Assembly (NCBI GenBank): GCA_029959085.1
Contig: JARWIR010000010.1
Coordinates: forward strand, 8,515,001 to 8,579,000
Reading direction: 5' to 3'
Length of the DNA: 64,000 bases
Source of the DNA: Nemophila menziesii
Lineage: Eukaryota; Streptophyta; Magnoliopsida; Boraginales; Hydrophyllaceae
Part shown: in pieces, positions 33,536 through 44,174 of the stretch
How positions within the stretch are numbered: the stretch's first letter is position 1
Layout: every line of letters begins with the position of its first letter
Notes under the pieces: model-generated
Databases searched by the model: none
What the model saw: only the letters and a program-made list of their open reading frames with translations
What the model was told of the DNA's origin: nothing
Made by a program: the position numbers and the translations under genes

Positions 33536-34052
33536 AGGTGGGCCCCCAAAGCACAACTGGTTCATGAAGTTGATGCTTTGGGTGGAGAAATAGGAAAATA
33601 GCTGATAATTAAAGCAAAATCATAAATCTTAAAAAGTTTTTATTTTATTTAATTAATTTTTAAGTAATTAATTTTCTTCAGGTGTTATTTGCAAAAGAGA
33701 CTCCTCAATACCTCAACAGGGGCCTGCTGTAAGGGCATTACGTGCACAAACTGATAAAAGAGAATATGTATTAAAAAAATATTGTGGAAAGGTAAAATTT
33801 ACTTTTAGTCCTTTATGATTTAAAACAATTTTTTCTATTTTCAGTATCCTAAATCTTTCCATAAAAGAAGCATGGTAACAAAGAATTTACTCGGAAAAAA
33901 CGATAATACAGAAGGAGTTTGCACACTTCTCGGAATGAATTTCTATGCGTGTTCAGTAGTTCTCTATACAGGAAAATTTATGAGCAGGAAATTTGGGTTG
34001 CAAGAACTTCAATGCCAGCGGGTCGGGCAGTTCACTATGATTGTAATTCCAT
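33536..34052 (+). pseudogene. Captured fragment of MnmG/GidA-like tRNA-modification enzyme
   Basis: Three exons in natural order. 33536-33600 encodes GGPPKHNWFMK/ in one register and AQLVHEVDALGGEIGK in the family's register. 33682-33791 encodes QQGPAVRALRAQTDKREYVL. 33845-34052 encodes LLGKNDNTEGVCTLLGMNFY and further on a TGKFMSRK segment. These match the FAD-binding N-terminal half of MnmG (GidA), which makes 5-carboxymethylaminomethyl-uridine in organellar tRNAs. Small indels break the frame in the first exon and near the end. The N-terminal dinucleotide-binding glycines are absent. Confidence 0.9.
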
Positions 34053-35050
34053 GAAATGGGTTAAATCCATAGGTTTTTATGTTAGTGTTCTTTAACGAGT
34101 AATCCTTCATATTGAGACTCTTCACCTTAACTCTGTTTCCTGACTAAATATTAGATAATATATTATACTCTGTATATATGAGAAATTATATTACTGAAGA
34201 TAATATACCTTAAGGTGTATATAACCATAATAATAAGATTTGATCTATTTATTATACATATAATAATAAAAATTCATCTGTTGTTTTTACAGCTGGTAGA
34301 AAACAATGAAAAATCTACAGTTGTTTGATTCTGGAAGAAAATTAATCTTCAGAGATTGTTGGCTAACAAATACACACCATATTTAACGCCATCTCATGAT
34401 TAATAAATATTACTAATCTATTTATTCGATTCCCTTTTCCTCTATATTGTATATTTCTAATAATATATTGATAATATTAAGAAATTCGAATTTCACGCTC
34501 ATGTTTTAATGAATAGCTATAGGTAGATGAATTGCAAGTACTTAATTTTTTCTATAATTATTGAACATCATATCTTCAATGGTTTTCCATACATAGGGTG
34601 TTCTATTTCGCTCCTTAAAAACCAGTCTGATATATGGTTTTTGTCGTTTTATCTTCCTTACTCAATACGACCGAGGAGCATGATATCCGTCTTATTTGTT
34701 TTTCGATAATTTAGTATCAATAATGGTGTTTGAAAAACGTGTTTCTCCTCTATTCTACCATGTAAGCCTGCAACTGTTGGTCCCTATGCTAGATAATAAT
34801 ATACACAGGCTTCTAAAATGTGATAGAATGTATATAAAGTTTTGTTAGAATTTATTTACGGTTTAAGCATCTAATATTGATATAGGTTAATGGGAGTTTG
34901 CTGAGTTGTTAAAAAGTGGGGGGTTTGAATCCATCAGTTGTTAGTTAGCGATTCCTCTCTTGCTCATGTTATGGCAGTGGCATATTTAAAATTTTCTAAT
35001 GAAGAATCAAACTTTAAATCGACAACACATCAAAACCTTTTTTCTGTTAG
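34053..35050 (+). other. AT-rich interior of Helitron 3
   Basis: No exon recognised with confidence. Confidence 0.5.
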
Positions 35051-35215
35051 GTGCTTTTTAGTTTTCTTGACTGCAAAAAAACACATTAAGCCTTTGGTTT
35101 TTATCTTTCGTACGTCGGGTGCGTTTTAGTTTCCTTGGATGCAAAACAACATATCAAGCCTCTGGTTTTTTTACGTTTGGTACTTTGGGTGCTTTTTATT
35201 TTCCTTGCATGTAGG
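35051..35215 (+). repeat. Imperfect tandem repeat, about 69-bp unit
   Basis: GTGCTTTTTAGTTTTCTTG recurs as GTGCGTTTTAGTTTCCTTG and GTGCTTTTTATTTTCCTTG, with intervening AAGCCT(T/C)TGGTTTTT. Two full units and a partial third. Confidence 0.8.
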
Positions 35216-36084
35216 ATTTTCTGATAAACTATATTCTTTACAACGTGCAATATTATTGTAATTATTATTTCAAAGATGTTAATAGGTCAAAATTTAGTCC
35301 AATTATTTAATAGGGTTGGTGCCCAATGTTTTTGGCCAGTTAATGTAGTTTGAGATCTGTTTTATTAGGAACTCATTTATGTAATAGTGAGACGTGTAAT
35401 TTGAGATCCATATTATAAAAAATTTATTTGTTGACACTCAAAATAGTCATTAGGTAAAATTTTATGAATAGTGGCCTATTTTTATTTATAGTAAAAACTT
35501 AATTTCTAAATATACAAATAAGATAAGTCATATGAAAAATAAATATGGATTTTTATATTTGCATTATCTATACAATATGAAGAGACATATTAGAAGAGAA
35601 AAGAATAATTTTTCATATTTTGTGGATTAAAAAATAAGAAAAATACTAAAAGTGATTCAAATAGTATTGACAAGTTTTAAAGGGTTGATCTACTTTGTCC
35701 TTTTTAGGTAAAGTTAATCTGCTTTGTCTAAAGATTGATATTAATGGTATGTTTCTTTACATACACTAACTAGCCTAATACTAATTTTTAATGGGGTTCA
35801 AAAGTTAGGTGAAGTGAAGTTCAAAATATCTATCTTTTTAGATAAATTTTTATAGTGTTTCCGAACACGGGTCATAGTAGATGGTCATAGATCATTTTTT
35901 TAGATATTATTTCGTTTTGTAAAGTTATGAGAAATGTATAGACACAGATAGAAGATGGTAATTATGTGTATTAATGTATTTTTAATATTTTTATTTAGCT
36001 AATTTTTATATATTACAGAATTATTTGCACTTCTTATATATAATTCAATTATTAATTTTGCACAATCGATATAATTTTTTAAAT

Positions 36085-36125
36085 TTACTTTAGCCCAAGT
36101 ACCTTCAGGTACGGGGCATTTCTAG
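36085..36125 (+). terminator. 3' terminus of Helitron 3 with hairpin
   Basis: GTACCTTCAGGTAC hairpin, then GGGGCATTTCTAG and T. Same geometry and loop as Helitrons 1 and 2, with different stem bases on both sides (compensatory). Confidence 0.85.
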
Positions 36126-36729
36126 TATGTATATGTATATATATCATTGCCTTTGTTAAATCTGCACGGGATGGCTTATGTTCTTAGCATATACATATAT
36201 ATATAGTTTGTTTAACTGACCCCTGTTATATCAAAATGATTCTTTTATTGATATACCTTTTAGCACTAGTTCAACTTTCTAATAAATGCCATATATTAAG
36301 TAGGTCGTATTTTCATATTATGATGAGATTTACCTTTTTCATGTATGTCGGGGGACTTTGTACTTATCTTGTTTATACTTATGAGGTCCTCGTACCTATC
36401 TAGTGTATTCATGTGAGAGCCTTTTACGTATCTCGTATGTTGGTTTTTATAATCCAACCAATACTTTGATATCATCCATTAACCTTCAATTTATAAAGTG
36501 ACTGATTGTATTACTACTTAAATTGGGGCTGACTTTGACTTTTGACTTCTTAGTTACTTTTCAGATTTTTAATCATCCCTGTATTTAGGAGCTACACACT
36601 TAACGTACAATTTTATTTGAAAAATTTACAATATACAAATAAAATTCAAAATGAGCTATTAAATCAGATAATGTCAAATAAAGAGAATAATCACACTTTT
36701 AAGTTTAAAACTCTCTAAAATGATTTCTC
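36126..36729. other. Microsatellite remainder and AT-rich DNA
   Basis: TATG/TA repeats at 36126-36147 and 36189-36207; nothing else is recognisable. Confidence 0.5.
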
Positions 36730-37560
36730 ATGAGTTTCTAAATCAGTCAATAGACGTGACATCATATATTCTTTATTTTTGTGATCAAATGAATAAGGGT
36801 CTCGTTTATATTAGTAATATAACTCATATTTTGCATAAAATATATGAATAGCCTGAGTAAATCTAGTTTTATCATGTCCCAATTTATTTTATACAAGAAT
36901 CCAAAGTATTCATCTGGTCCTTGGGATTTATCACTCCCTAAGGACTAGACAGCACTCTCAAGTTCTTTCATACTAGAAGGCTGAATTAATTACTTGTTCA
37001 TTTCGTAAGTTACTAGAGGTTCGATCCTATCAATTACACCACCATACACCCTCATAAATTTGGTTTTGAATACCTTTTCAAAGTATTTAGTAAATGTGTC
37101 AATTTATTTAGGGTATTTTTGTCCATTCGCCTTTATTATTTTCTATTTTCAATTTCCTATTTCTTTCTCTTCTAGTTTTAGTAATTGATTGATAATATAT
37201 AATATTAATATCACACATCCATCTATTTTTGGATATTAAGGTATAAAAGTTTTCCTTCTCCGACCATATATCTTCAAGCCTTTTAATTTTCTTGGTAAAA
37301 ATGATAATGTCTTTATCCATAGTAGAATTAGTACGGTTTTGTAGTTCTTTAGTGATGATTTTAGCTTCTATATTTTTGTACTTTATATTTTTCTTGTTCC
37401 ATATTATCAACACACTAATGAGTGTTGACAAATTCTTACAACATCTTATAATTACTTTTCCTTTATAACTTCTAGTATTATCCCAAGTTATGTTCACTAG
37501 TTTCATACATTCATCTTTATTAACCAAATATTTTTCATATATGAATCTTTTGGATTTTTG
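36730..37560 (-). pseudogene. L1-type LINE fragment (endonuclease-RT linker to early RT)
   Basis: A minus-strand frame of 139 codons (37527-37108) has the hallmark spacing of plant L1 ORF2 between endonuclease and RT: a Lys-rich helix, SKNRWMCDINIIYYQS (equivalent of the KSR.WLKEGD.NTKFFH motif) and RRERNRKLKIENNKGEW. It continues in other registers with SDKSQGPDEYFGFLYKINWD (KAPGPDG-type) and ETLIHLITKIKN (TLI.LIPK-type). Stops and frameshifts are frequent. It is distinct from the LINE in R1, which preserves the opposite end. Confidence 0.85.
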
Positions 37561-37737
37561 TTCAACTTTTTATCAAAATATATATTACTATTGGAGAATG
37601 ATCTAAGCCTATAGGTGCCAACTTAGAAACCCATGCATCTTGGAAAATCATGTACCAAAGACAATATGTTGTACATCCGTCTATCTTTTCTTTTATAATA
37701 ACTTTTCCATTTATTTTATTGGACGGACTAATAACTT

Positions 37738-39104
37738 TTTCAAAATGACTTTCACCACATAGAGATGTGAGAATGATATTTGGAAAGCTTGATTACTATG
37801 TTTTTTTGACTTATCATATATAAAGATTCGAGAATGATTTTTGAACAAGATTAGTATTAAGTAGCATTTAAGTTTGAATGGAGCCGGGTGAGACGGTTGA
37901 TGAATGATGTTTCAGAGAATTAATGAGATACATTTATTGAAATACGTTTTTTATATGGCTATTTCAATATTTCAAGATCTTCTCTTATACATGGTTCATC
38001 TTGTGGATAAAGAGACAAAACATTCTAATATTATTCTCCTTAATAAAACTTACGTCCTTAAATTACAAGTTATGTTTGAGAAAGTGATCCCACAATAAAG
38101 ATGTCTCTTCTCAAAGTTGTCTTCCTTTTTCTACCTCTTCTCAAAGTTGTCTTTCTTTTCCTTCCTGGCCTCATGAACCATCTTCAACTACACTTTGAAA
38201 TACTTCTTCTTTATAATGCCAAATTATCCTTTATCACCTATGATGTTGAATACTTCTTCCCTAATCAATTTCAACCTCCCAAGGAGGAATAATTGGATGA
38301 AGCGGACTACAATTGGCTCCATAGATTCAGATTGGTCCCCAGTTAACATATATTACATGAATAAACATAATCTTATATTTCTCTCAATTACAAAAGAAAC
38401 AGAAACATTATGGCTTGTTAAATTCAGTGATAAAGCTTCATGATCGAATTAACTCTATCTTTGTAATATATGCACGACTACAAATCTTTTTTTTGAAAGA
38501 ACATTTTGTCATGTTTAACGATAGGTGCTACCACTACAATAAACACACTTCAACTATAAATATGGTGTTCTTGAACAAACAGATTTTAACAGTTTTAGCT
38601 AAAAAGATATACTTAGAACAATGGGGTGTGGTGGAAAGGTGTTATTAGTTTTCCCGAGTACAACAGATTCAGTACATAAGGGACTATATTTAAGTGTTTC
38701 ATTAACAAGTAAAAGAATTTTTGTATGGATATAATTGAGTTTGATTAGAGTATCAAGTTCAAAAGCCAAAAAGGGTTGACATGTTTTCAATCAAAGAACT
38801 GTTTAGCTTAATGTAACAATAAAAAGTAATATTAAAATATTTAAGAGTAAGGATTGCTTTCATTCGACGGGTGTTAAAGGACCTGTAATACATGCATCTT
38901 ATCAACTCACATATTGCAGGATTATTTTGTCATTTATATATTTAAATATACAAGCATACTCTATTTATGATTTATTAAATGATCTTATCACTCATTCATG
39001 AAACATAGAAATAATATATAAATTTTGTTAAAAATCAACTTGGTCTATATGAGGAAAGGTTATTTAGAAAGTCATTTTGTAGTTAATAAAATCATGAAAT
39101 TAGG
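37738..39104 (+). repeat. Repeat R3, copy 1
   Basis: It shares two blocks with 60624-61900: the stretch around ATATTTGGAAAGCTTGATTA, and the stretch from ATGAATAAACA to the end. The second block is also at 41686-42430. Divergence is about that of old duplicates. It contains the short ORF at 38101. Confidence 0.85.
38101..38292 (+). other. Short hydrophobic ORF in R3 (copy 1)
   Basis: 63 codons starting MSLLKVVFLFLPLLKVVFLF. An internal tandem duplication of about 27 bp repeats LLKVVFLFLP. The related frame at 60961-61104 starts MSLLKYVFLFYSFLASC and is 47 residues. Both look like a signal peptide with little after it. The shared start suggests a former secreted-peptide first exon. No family recognised. 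Confidence 0.3.
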
Positions 39105-39690
39105 AAGAAATGTGATTGGATTGATACAAACTGAAATTCATAAGGATACGGCCATTACATTTCATATGGTAAAGCATGCGGTAAACAAAAAGTGCTCAAA
39201 AAATTATTCGGAACACATGAAGGTGCGTTCACGGATTTACCTAAACTTGTGGGTGCTTTACGAATTACTAACCGGGGAACAATATACGATTTTGTGTATA
39301 AAAGTGTTGTGGGCAACAAAGCTACGTTTGATATGATTTTTTGGGCATATGGAGCTAATATCGAAGGTTTCAAGCATATGATGCCCGAGGTTAGCATTGA
39401 TGTAACCAATATATATGGGAAGTATGATGGTAAACTACTTATTGCGGTTGGGTACGATGCGAACAATCAACTATTTTCGTTAGCTTATTCGTTAGCCGAT
39501 GTTGAGTCGACATAAGCATTGACATTTTTTTGACTTGTTTATAAAAATATGTTACGAAAAAACGAAAAATATGTTTATTGTCGGATCGAAATAAAGGTAT
39601 ATTGCGAGCATCCGTGATGTGTTTCCACAGCCCGAAGGGGTTCATCGATTTTGTGTGCGCCACTTAGCTAGCAATTTGAATCACAAACAC
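39105..39690 (+). pseudogene. MULE transposase fragment (MuDR-type DDE domain)
   Basis: The best frame (39192-39515) reads KKLFGTHEGAFTDLPKLVGA, LRITNRGTIYDF, FDMIFWAYGANIEGFKHMMP and SIDVTNIYGKYDGKLLIAVG. This is the start of the MULE transposase DDE domain, with the first Asp in SIDVT (usually SIDGTH). The preceding HMVKHAVNKK lies in another register. After 39515 the frame shifts several times but SDRNKGILRA (second Asp) and PEGVHRFCVRHLASN remain readable. Zinc finger and termini are missing. It faces the plant-mobile-domain gene at 39823-41550. Confidence 0.92.
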
Positions 39691-39822
39691 CTACAATTTC
39701 AACGTTTCAAAACAAAAACAATCACTATGTTCGAACACTAAAATAAATTCAAACGTTTAACACATAAAGTAATACGATTACAATTAATAGTATAGAAATC
39801 TAATGTTTTCCAAACAAACTAT

Positions 39823-41550
39823 TCAACGTCTCCTCATTTGAATTCTACTTGGACCTTGTGGCTCCTCATCCTCTTGTCTGACGTTCAAACCGGTGATGTA
39901 TATAATTAATTCCTCCTCTCTTGCATATATCAACATTTGCTTCATATGATCTCTCATATCATCAATAGTGACCCCCGGGTCCGCTACTAGGTATGCACCA
40001 TCAACAGTCGATCAAATCTGTCATTATCCAAATATGTCAATATAAATTGTAAAAAAAATTCAAGACAAAGGTTTAAATTCTTACTAGTTTCTAAAGGTGA
40101 GATCCACGACGATGGAACCCTAGTTCATGATCGTGTTCCTCATTTCGACCTTGAGAAGGGGAGATATATATCAACAAATTTTCAGGGTATCAAGCGTCGT
40201 ACTCCGGAGTACAACCGACCCCTTCGACTAGATTATCTATCTTATAATCTGCCGGCCTAGTCCACATTCGAATCTCACTTTCATATATTAATCTCCAATT
40301 CTCGTGAGACTTCCCTATTCAATCCATGGTAGTATGATAATGATCTTCAGAATGATCAATAGCCACGGGAATACCTTGAATGAACCTGAACCGTCTCGAA
40401 ACGCGGTCGGCGTGGTACCACTCAATATTGTTAAAATGTTTCAGCGGTATAACACATAGGTACTCCACACGATCCTCCAAACAAGTCTCGGCGATTGTAC
40501 CAATTATAGTAACCTCTTAGGGCCTCTAACTAACCTATTCGGGTTAAAATAAAAAATTAGAAATATGTGCATTTCTAACTTATCCCAAAAAACGAACCTG
40601 ATTGACTTCTTGCATGTCTAAATCATCACGATAAATCCTTAGAGACCGACCAGAACTGTTGACCCATGTTTTTGTACCATTCCGCCTAAAAAATTAGAAA
40701 CACGTGAACATTAATAACTCATTATCATTAATTATACATAAAATTTAAACATGTAACTAACGATACACTAGCGGGACTGTATCCAGAGTGTACAGCATAA
40801 TGGACTAATCCGGGTCTAACATGCAAATAATCCCAACGCCATATCTATAAAACGAATAAAAACACCATTAAAAATTATGAAATTACAAAAGTTATAATTA
40901 AAAGAAATACCTAGAAGACCACACCACTAGAGTGTTTCCATTTGTCCCTCGCAAGCTTGACAAATACCACTATACAAGTAAGATAGTGTGGCCGATCCCC
41001 AACTATAGCGACGGGCCTATCTCAAATCTCTCAACAACGGGAGATACATCGTAAAAACATTGTTTTGTTTCCCATAGGGGAAAAGGAATGTCTCGATTAA
41101 ATGTAGAATGTACCCTGTCGCATAGTGGCGTAAAACTTCATTACTGGCGTCTGCAGGTGGAGCTCTCTCTCCAAAGGTACTCTTTAACCTCACAATCCTA
41201 ATAACTTTACGCCCATCTCCCATGGAGGTACCACACCGAATAAATGGTGTCATGTTTCCTCGAAGTCAAAGTAGGCCGCTCAGTCACTGCAAGACCACAG
41301 ATTGGTAGACCCAAAATCATCAAAACATCGCGTAAGGTGATATTCATTTCACCTACGGGCATGTGAAATGTATGCGACACCCGTCTCCACCTTTCGACCA
41401 TCGCAGAGATCATAGCGTGGTCAAATACAATTCTGTCTATTTTACGAATCTCGCCGAACCTAGCTTCTTCGACTAACTCAATTACACGTGGGTCCAATGG
41501 CCACGTAGTAGTGGAGATGGGCTTGATCATTGCACCTTCGTATCGCCCCT
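39823..41550 (-). pseudogene. Plant mobile domain (PMD, MAIN/MAIL-like) gene, decayed
   Basis: On the minus strand from about 41550: ISTTTWPLDPRVIELVEEAR, DHAMISAMVERWRRVSHTFH, MPVGEMNITLRDVLMILGLP. This is the hallmark of the PMD (the domain annotated as aminotransferase-like, plant mobile domain). A second frame (41253-41017) has RHYATGYILHLIETFLFPYG and LLRDLR; then YSWGSATLSYLY after a stop. Further exons carry HADRVSRRFRFIQGIP and VGCTPEYDAWYP. The end (MRRR and TGA at 39823-39825) looks natural. Introns are likely between 40040 and 40930. Frameshifts and stops suggest a pseudogene. PMD genes are often carried by MULEs, and a MULE transposase lies next door in convergent orientation. Confidence 0.9.
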
Positions 41551-41685
41551 GATAACAAAAAAATGAAAGGTGGTCAGTTGACCGTGGCCCTTCTAGGAAG
41601 GGCGGTAGTCCAAACGCGTAAATTTTTTTCTTTCTTTGCCAAAATGCTAATTATTTTTAAAAAGTCAACAATAAAAAAAACTCCC

Positions 41686-42430
41686 TACATGAATAAACAA
41701 AGTCTCAAAATTCGCTCAATTACAAAAGAAACAAAAATATTAAGGCTTGTTTTATTCAGAGTTAAACATTCGTTGATCAAATTAACTCCATCTTTGAAGT
41801 CTATGTAAAACTACAAATTTTTTGTGCAAGAACATTTGTCATGCATACCAATAGGGACTACAACTACAATTAACACAGTTCTACTATAAATCTAGTGTTC
41901 TTGAACAAACAATTTTTTTAAAATTTCAGCTAAAAAATATATTTAAAACAATAGGGTATGATAGAGTAGTGTTATTAGTTCTCCGGTGTAGAACCGATCC
42001 AGTACATAAAAGACTATATCTGAGTGTTCCGTTAACAACTGAAATGTTTTTTGTATAGAATACTGTTCTTATATAATTATGTTTGTTAAGAATAAGAAGC
42101 CAAAAAAGGATTGATATCTTTTAAATCAAAAAACTTATTATCTTTATATAACAATAAGAAAATAATATTGAAATATTCATGATTGAGGTTTGCTTTTATT
42201 CAGCTGGGGTAAAAGGATTTAGTACATATATTTAATGAAGTCACCAATTGCATTATTTACTTAAGTCATTTACATATTTAAATATACAAGCATATTCTAT
42301 TTATGATTTATTAAATGATCTTATCACCCATTCATGGGAAAACATAGAAGTAATATATAAATTTTGTTAAAAATCAATTTCGTATATATGAGAAAAGTTT
42401 ATTTAGAAAGTCATTTTCTAGTTTATAATT
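41686..42430 (+). repeat. Repeat R3, copy 2 (right part only)
   Basis: Matches 38351-39104 and 61274-61880, for example around TTATCACCCATTCATGGGAA. Copies 1 and 2 bracket the MULE/PMD block as direct repeats, but their outer edges give no clean target duplication. Confidence 0.85.
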
Positions 42431-42600
42431 CCATAAAATAAAAAAAATAATTTTTTTTATCAATTTTAACTCTAAAAACATGAAGTTGATTTTTACCTTT
42501 TAGTTTTAATATAACATTGTTTCATATGCATAAACGTACTATCTAGTTCAATGTATAAACAAATCACACTAGAATGGCTCTCTATAAGAAAACAGATGAA

Positions 42601-43704
42601 TTAACATGGAAGCTTTGTAGCTTCAAAATCAAGATTAAGAACTATATATATTTTAATTTCACAACTTTAAATATACAAAACACTAGTAATTAGGAACTAC
42701 ATTAACCTATTATTACTAAATTATAGCATCATATTTAAATTAAACCTAAAGAAAGAAATCAAAACATATTCTAGATGTGCTGTAGTCGAAATTTTATTAG
42801 ATCTTCAGTTCACAAATAAGAAACCTTCACCGTTATTACTATTAGATAATATTTGCATATAAGACATTACAAAATAAATATATATAATCAATTAATAGTT
42901 TTGTAAATAATAAAAATAAATAATAAAAGTACCATTTTCTGCTCAGTAATCCTTAGCTAGTAGGAGTTCCTGTTAAATCATAAGAAAAAAAATATTAAAA
43001 TAGATTATTGAGAATTACCAAAGAAAAAAAGAAATATGAATAACAAAAAACATAAGAAATAAATCAAACTTACCTAATATTATTTTATTGAAATAGAATG
43101 ACCATCGATCTTAGATATGAGCAAAAATGTAAGTAGAGATGTAATAGATAGACAATTGGACGGAAGATAAGAGGTATAGATGGAAAGACGGCAAAAGGCA
43201 AAACATAAAGTAGAAGGATGAAGGTAAAGGACTGAGCAGGAGGCCAAAGAAGGTAGCAGAATATAAAGCTTTGAAAGTATAATATTTAAATTAGGGTTTG
43301 ACAAATTGGAGTATAATGTTAACTTTGTCCCATTGGATAGGTGAAAAATATCTAATACCCTACCATTTGAAAAAAGCAGTTGGATTTTTTTGGTCGCTTA
43401 ATCTTTGGGCCTGGGTCACACATGTACACTGTTTAGAATAAAAAATCTTTCATCCTTAAAATTTATATCACATCTTAAAAAATTGAGATCATTGCTATAT
43501 TTTTTTAAAATTTTCAATTTGATTCCGTTTTCTCTAGTTATGTATATGTTGTTTATGATGTGAGGTGACTTTGTTCTGATCTTCTTTTGTAAGGCTATAT
43601 TTGCTGAAGTTTCTATGAGAACTAGGATATATTATTATTTTCACAAATTTAAACTCATCTAATTTTTTTTTGTTGATTTTGAAGCTACAAAGCTTCCATG
43701 TTAA
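42601..43704. mobile_element. Inverted-repeat element containing R2 (copy 1)
   Basis: The first 32 bases (start TTAACATGGAAGCTTTG) and the last 32 (end CAAAGCTTCCATGTTAA) are perfect inverted copies. The repeat itself contains a small palindrome, GAAGCTACAAAGCTTC. I could not find a target-site duplication. The interior from 42960 is the R2 repeat, with the pyrimidine-rich minus-strand ORF at 43304-43080. A decayed left terminus is visible in the third R2 copy at about 62057. This is probably a DNA transposon or MITE family. Confidence 0.72.
42960..43665 (-). repeat. Repeat R2, copy 1, with exon-like minus-strand ORF
   Basis: Shared with 45745-46545 and 62085-62850. Each copy keeps a minus-strand pyrimidine-rich frame (43304-43080, 46114-45872, 62381-62088). 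In copies 1 and 2 a TAGGTAAG- or TTTGGTAAA-type donor follows it. The frames are hydrophobic because they are T/C-rich; I regard a non-coding 5' exon as more likely than a protein. Confidence 0.75.
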
Positions 43705-44174
43705 AAAAAGATCTTGACCACCACTTATGTCATATATTCAGAACGGTAGACAAAAGCATGTTATATAATATAGATAATAATGCATTATATTAGTTTTTAT
43801 TTTGAATTTTAGGATACCACTACTTTTATACATTGCTTGATAAAATTATAATATTTATCCGTTTTAGATAATTAGAATATGAATATAACTTATCAAATAT
43901 TAATAAAATTTTAGCGATAGTATGTAAAATAGGCGTGATGGTGTTTTATCCCAAAATGCAGCGTTAATGGTGTTATTTTGATTCATTTTCAGGTAAATGC
44001 AAACTTCTAAGTTCATTTTGTTGAACAAATGAGAATTACTAAAGTGTTGCATGTCCATATCTATATTTTGACATTGGTAATTATTAAATTATGTTTTTTT
44101 ATATCTACCTAAAAAAGAATTGGAAACGATAACTCCAAATCCCCAAATATATCAAGCGCCCCCTCGTTTTATCT
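43705..44174. other. AT-rich DNA between R2 and R1 copies
   Basis: Nothing recognised. Confidence 0.5.

Larger units (their letters stand above)
31681..36125 (+). mobile_element. Helitron 3, non-autonomous, carrying ABCB, annexin and MnmG exons
   Basis: The 3' end is secure: hairpin GTACC-TTCA-GGTAC, then GGGGCATTTCTAG (CTAG) followed by T. The 5' end is inferred as the TCGCTAAGGGGTATAAAGAG that leaves the microsatellite, preceded by A; it does not resemble the 5' ends of Helitrons 1 and 2, so a different family is likely. Captured exons run in plus orientation. No Rep/helicase. Confidence 0.72.

Noticed and set aside
23223..34052. Annotating RNL, cyclin, ATIC, PMM, Rab, ABCB, annexin and MnmG as host genes
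   Set aside because: Each is only a few exons, has breaks and lies inside Helitron ends; all are transduplicated fragments.
38351..42430. R3 copies 1 and 2 as long terminal repeats of a retrotransposon enclosing the MULE/PMD block
   Set aside because: No TG..CA ends, no primer-binding site or polypurine tract, no target duplication, and a third copy stands alone at 61274-61880.
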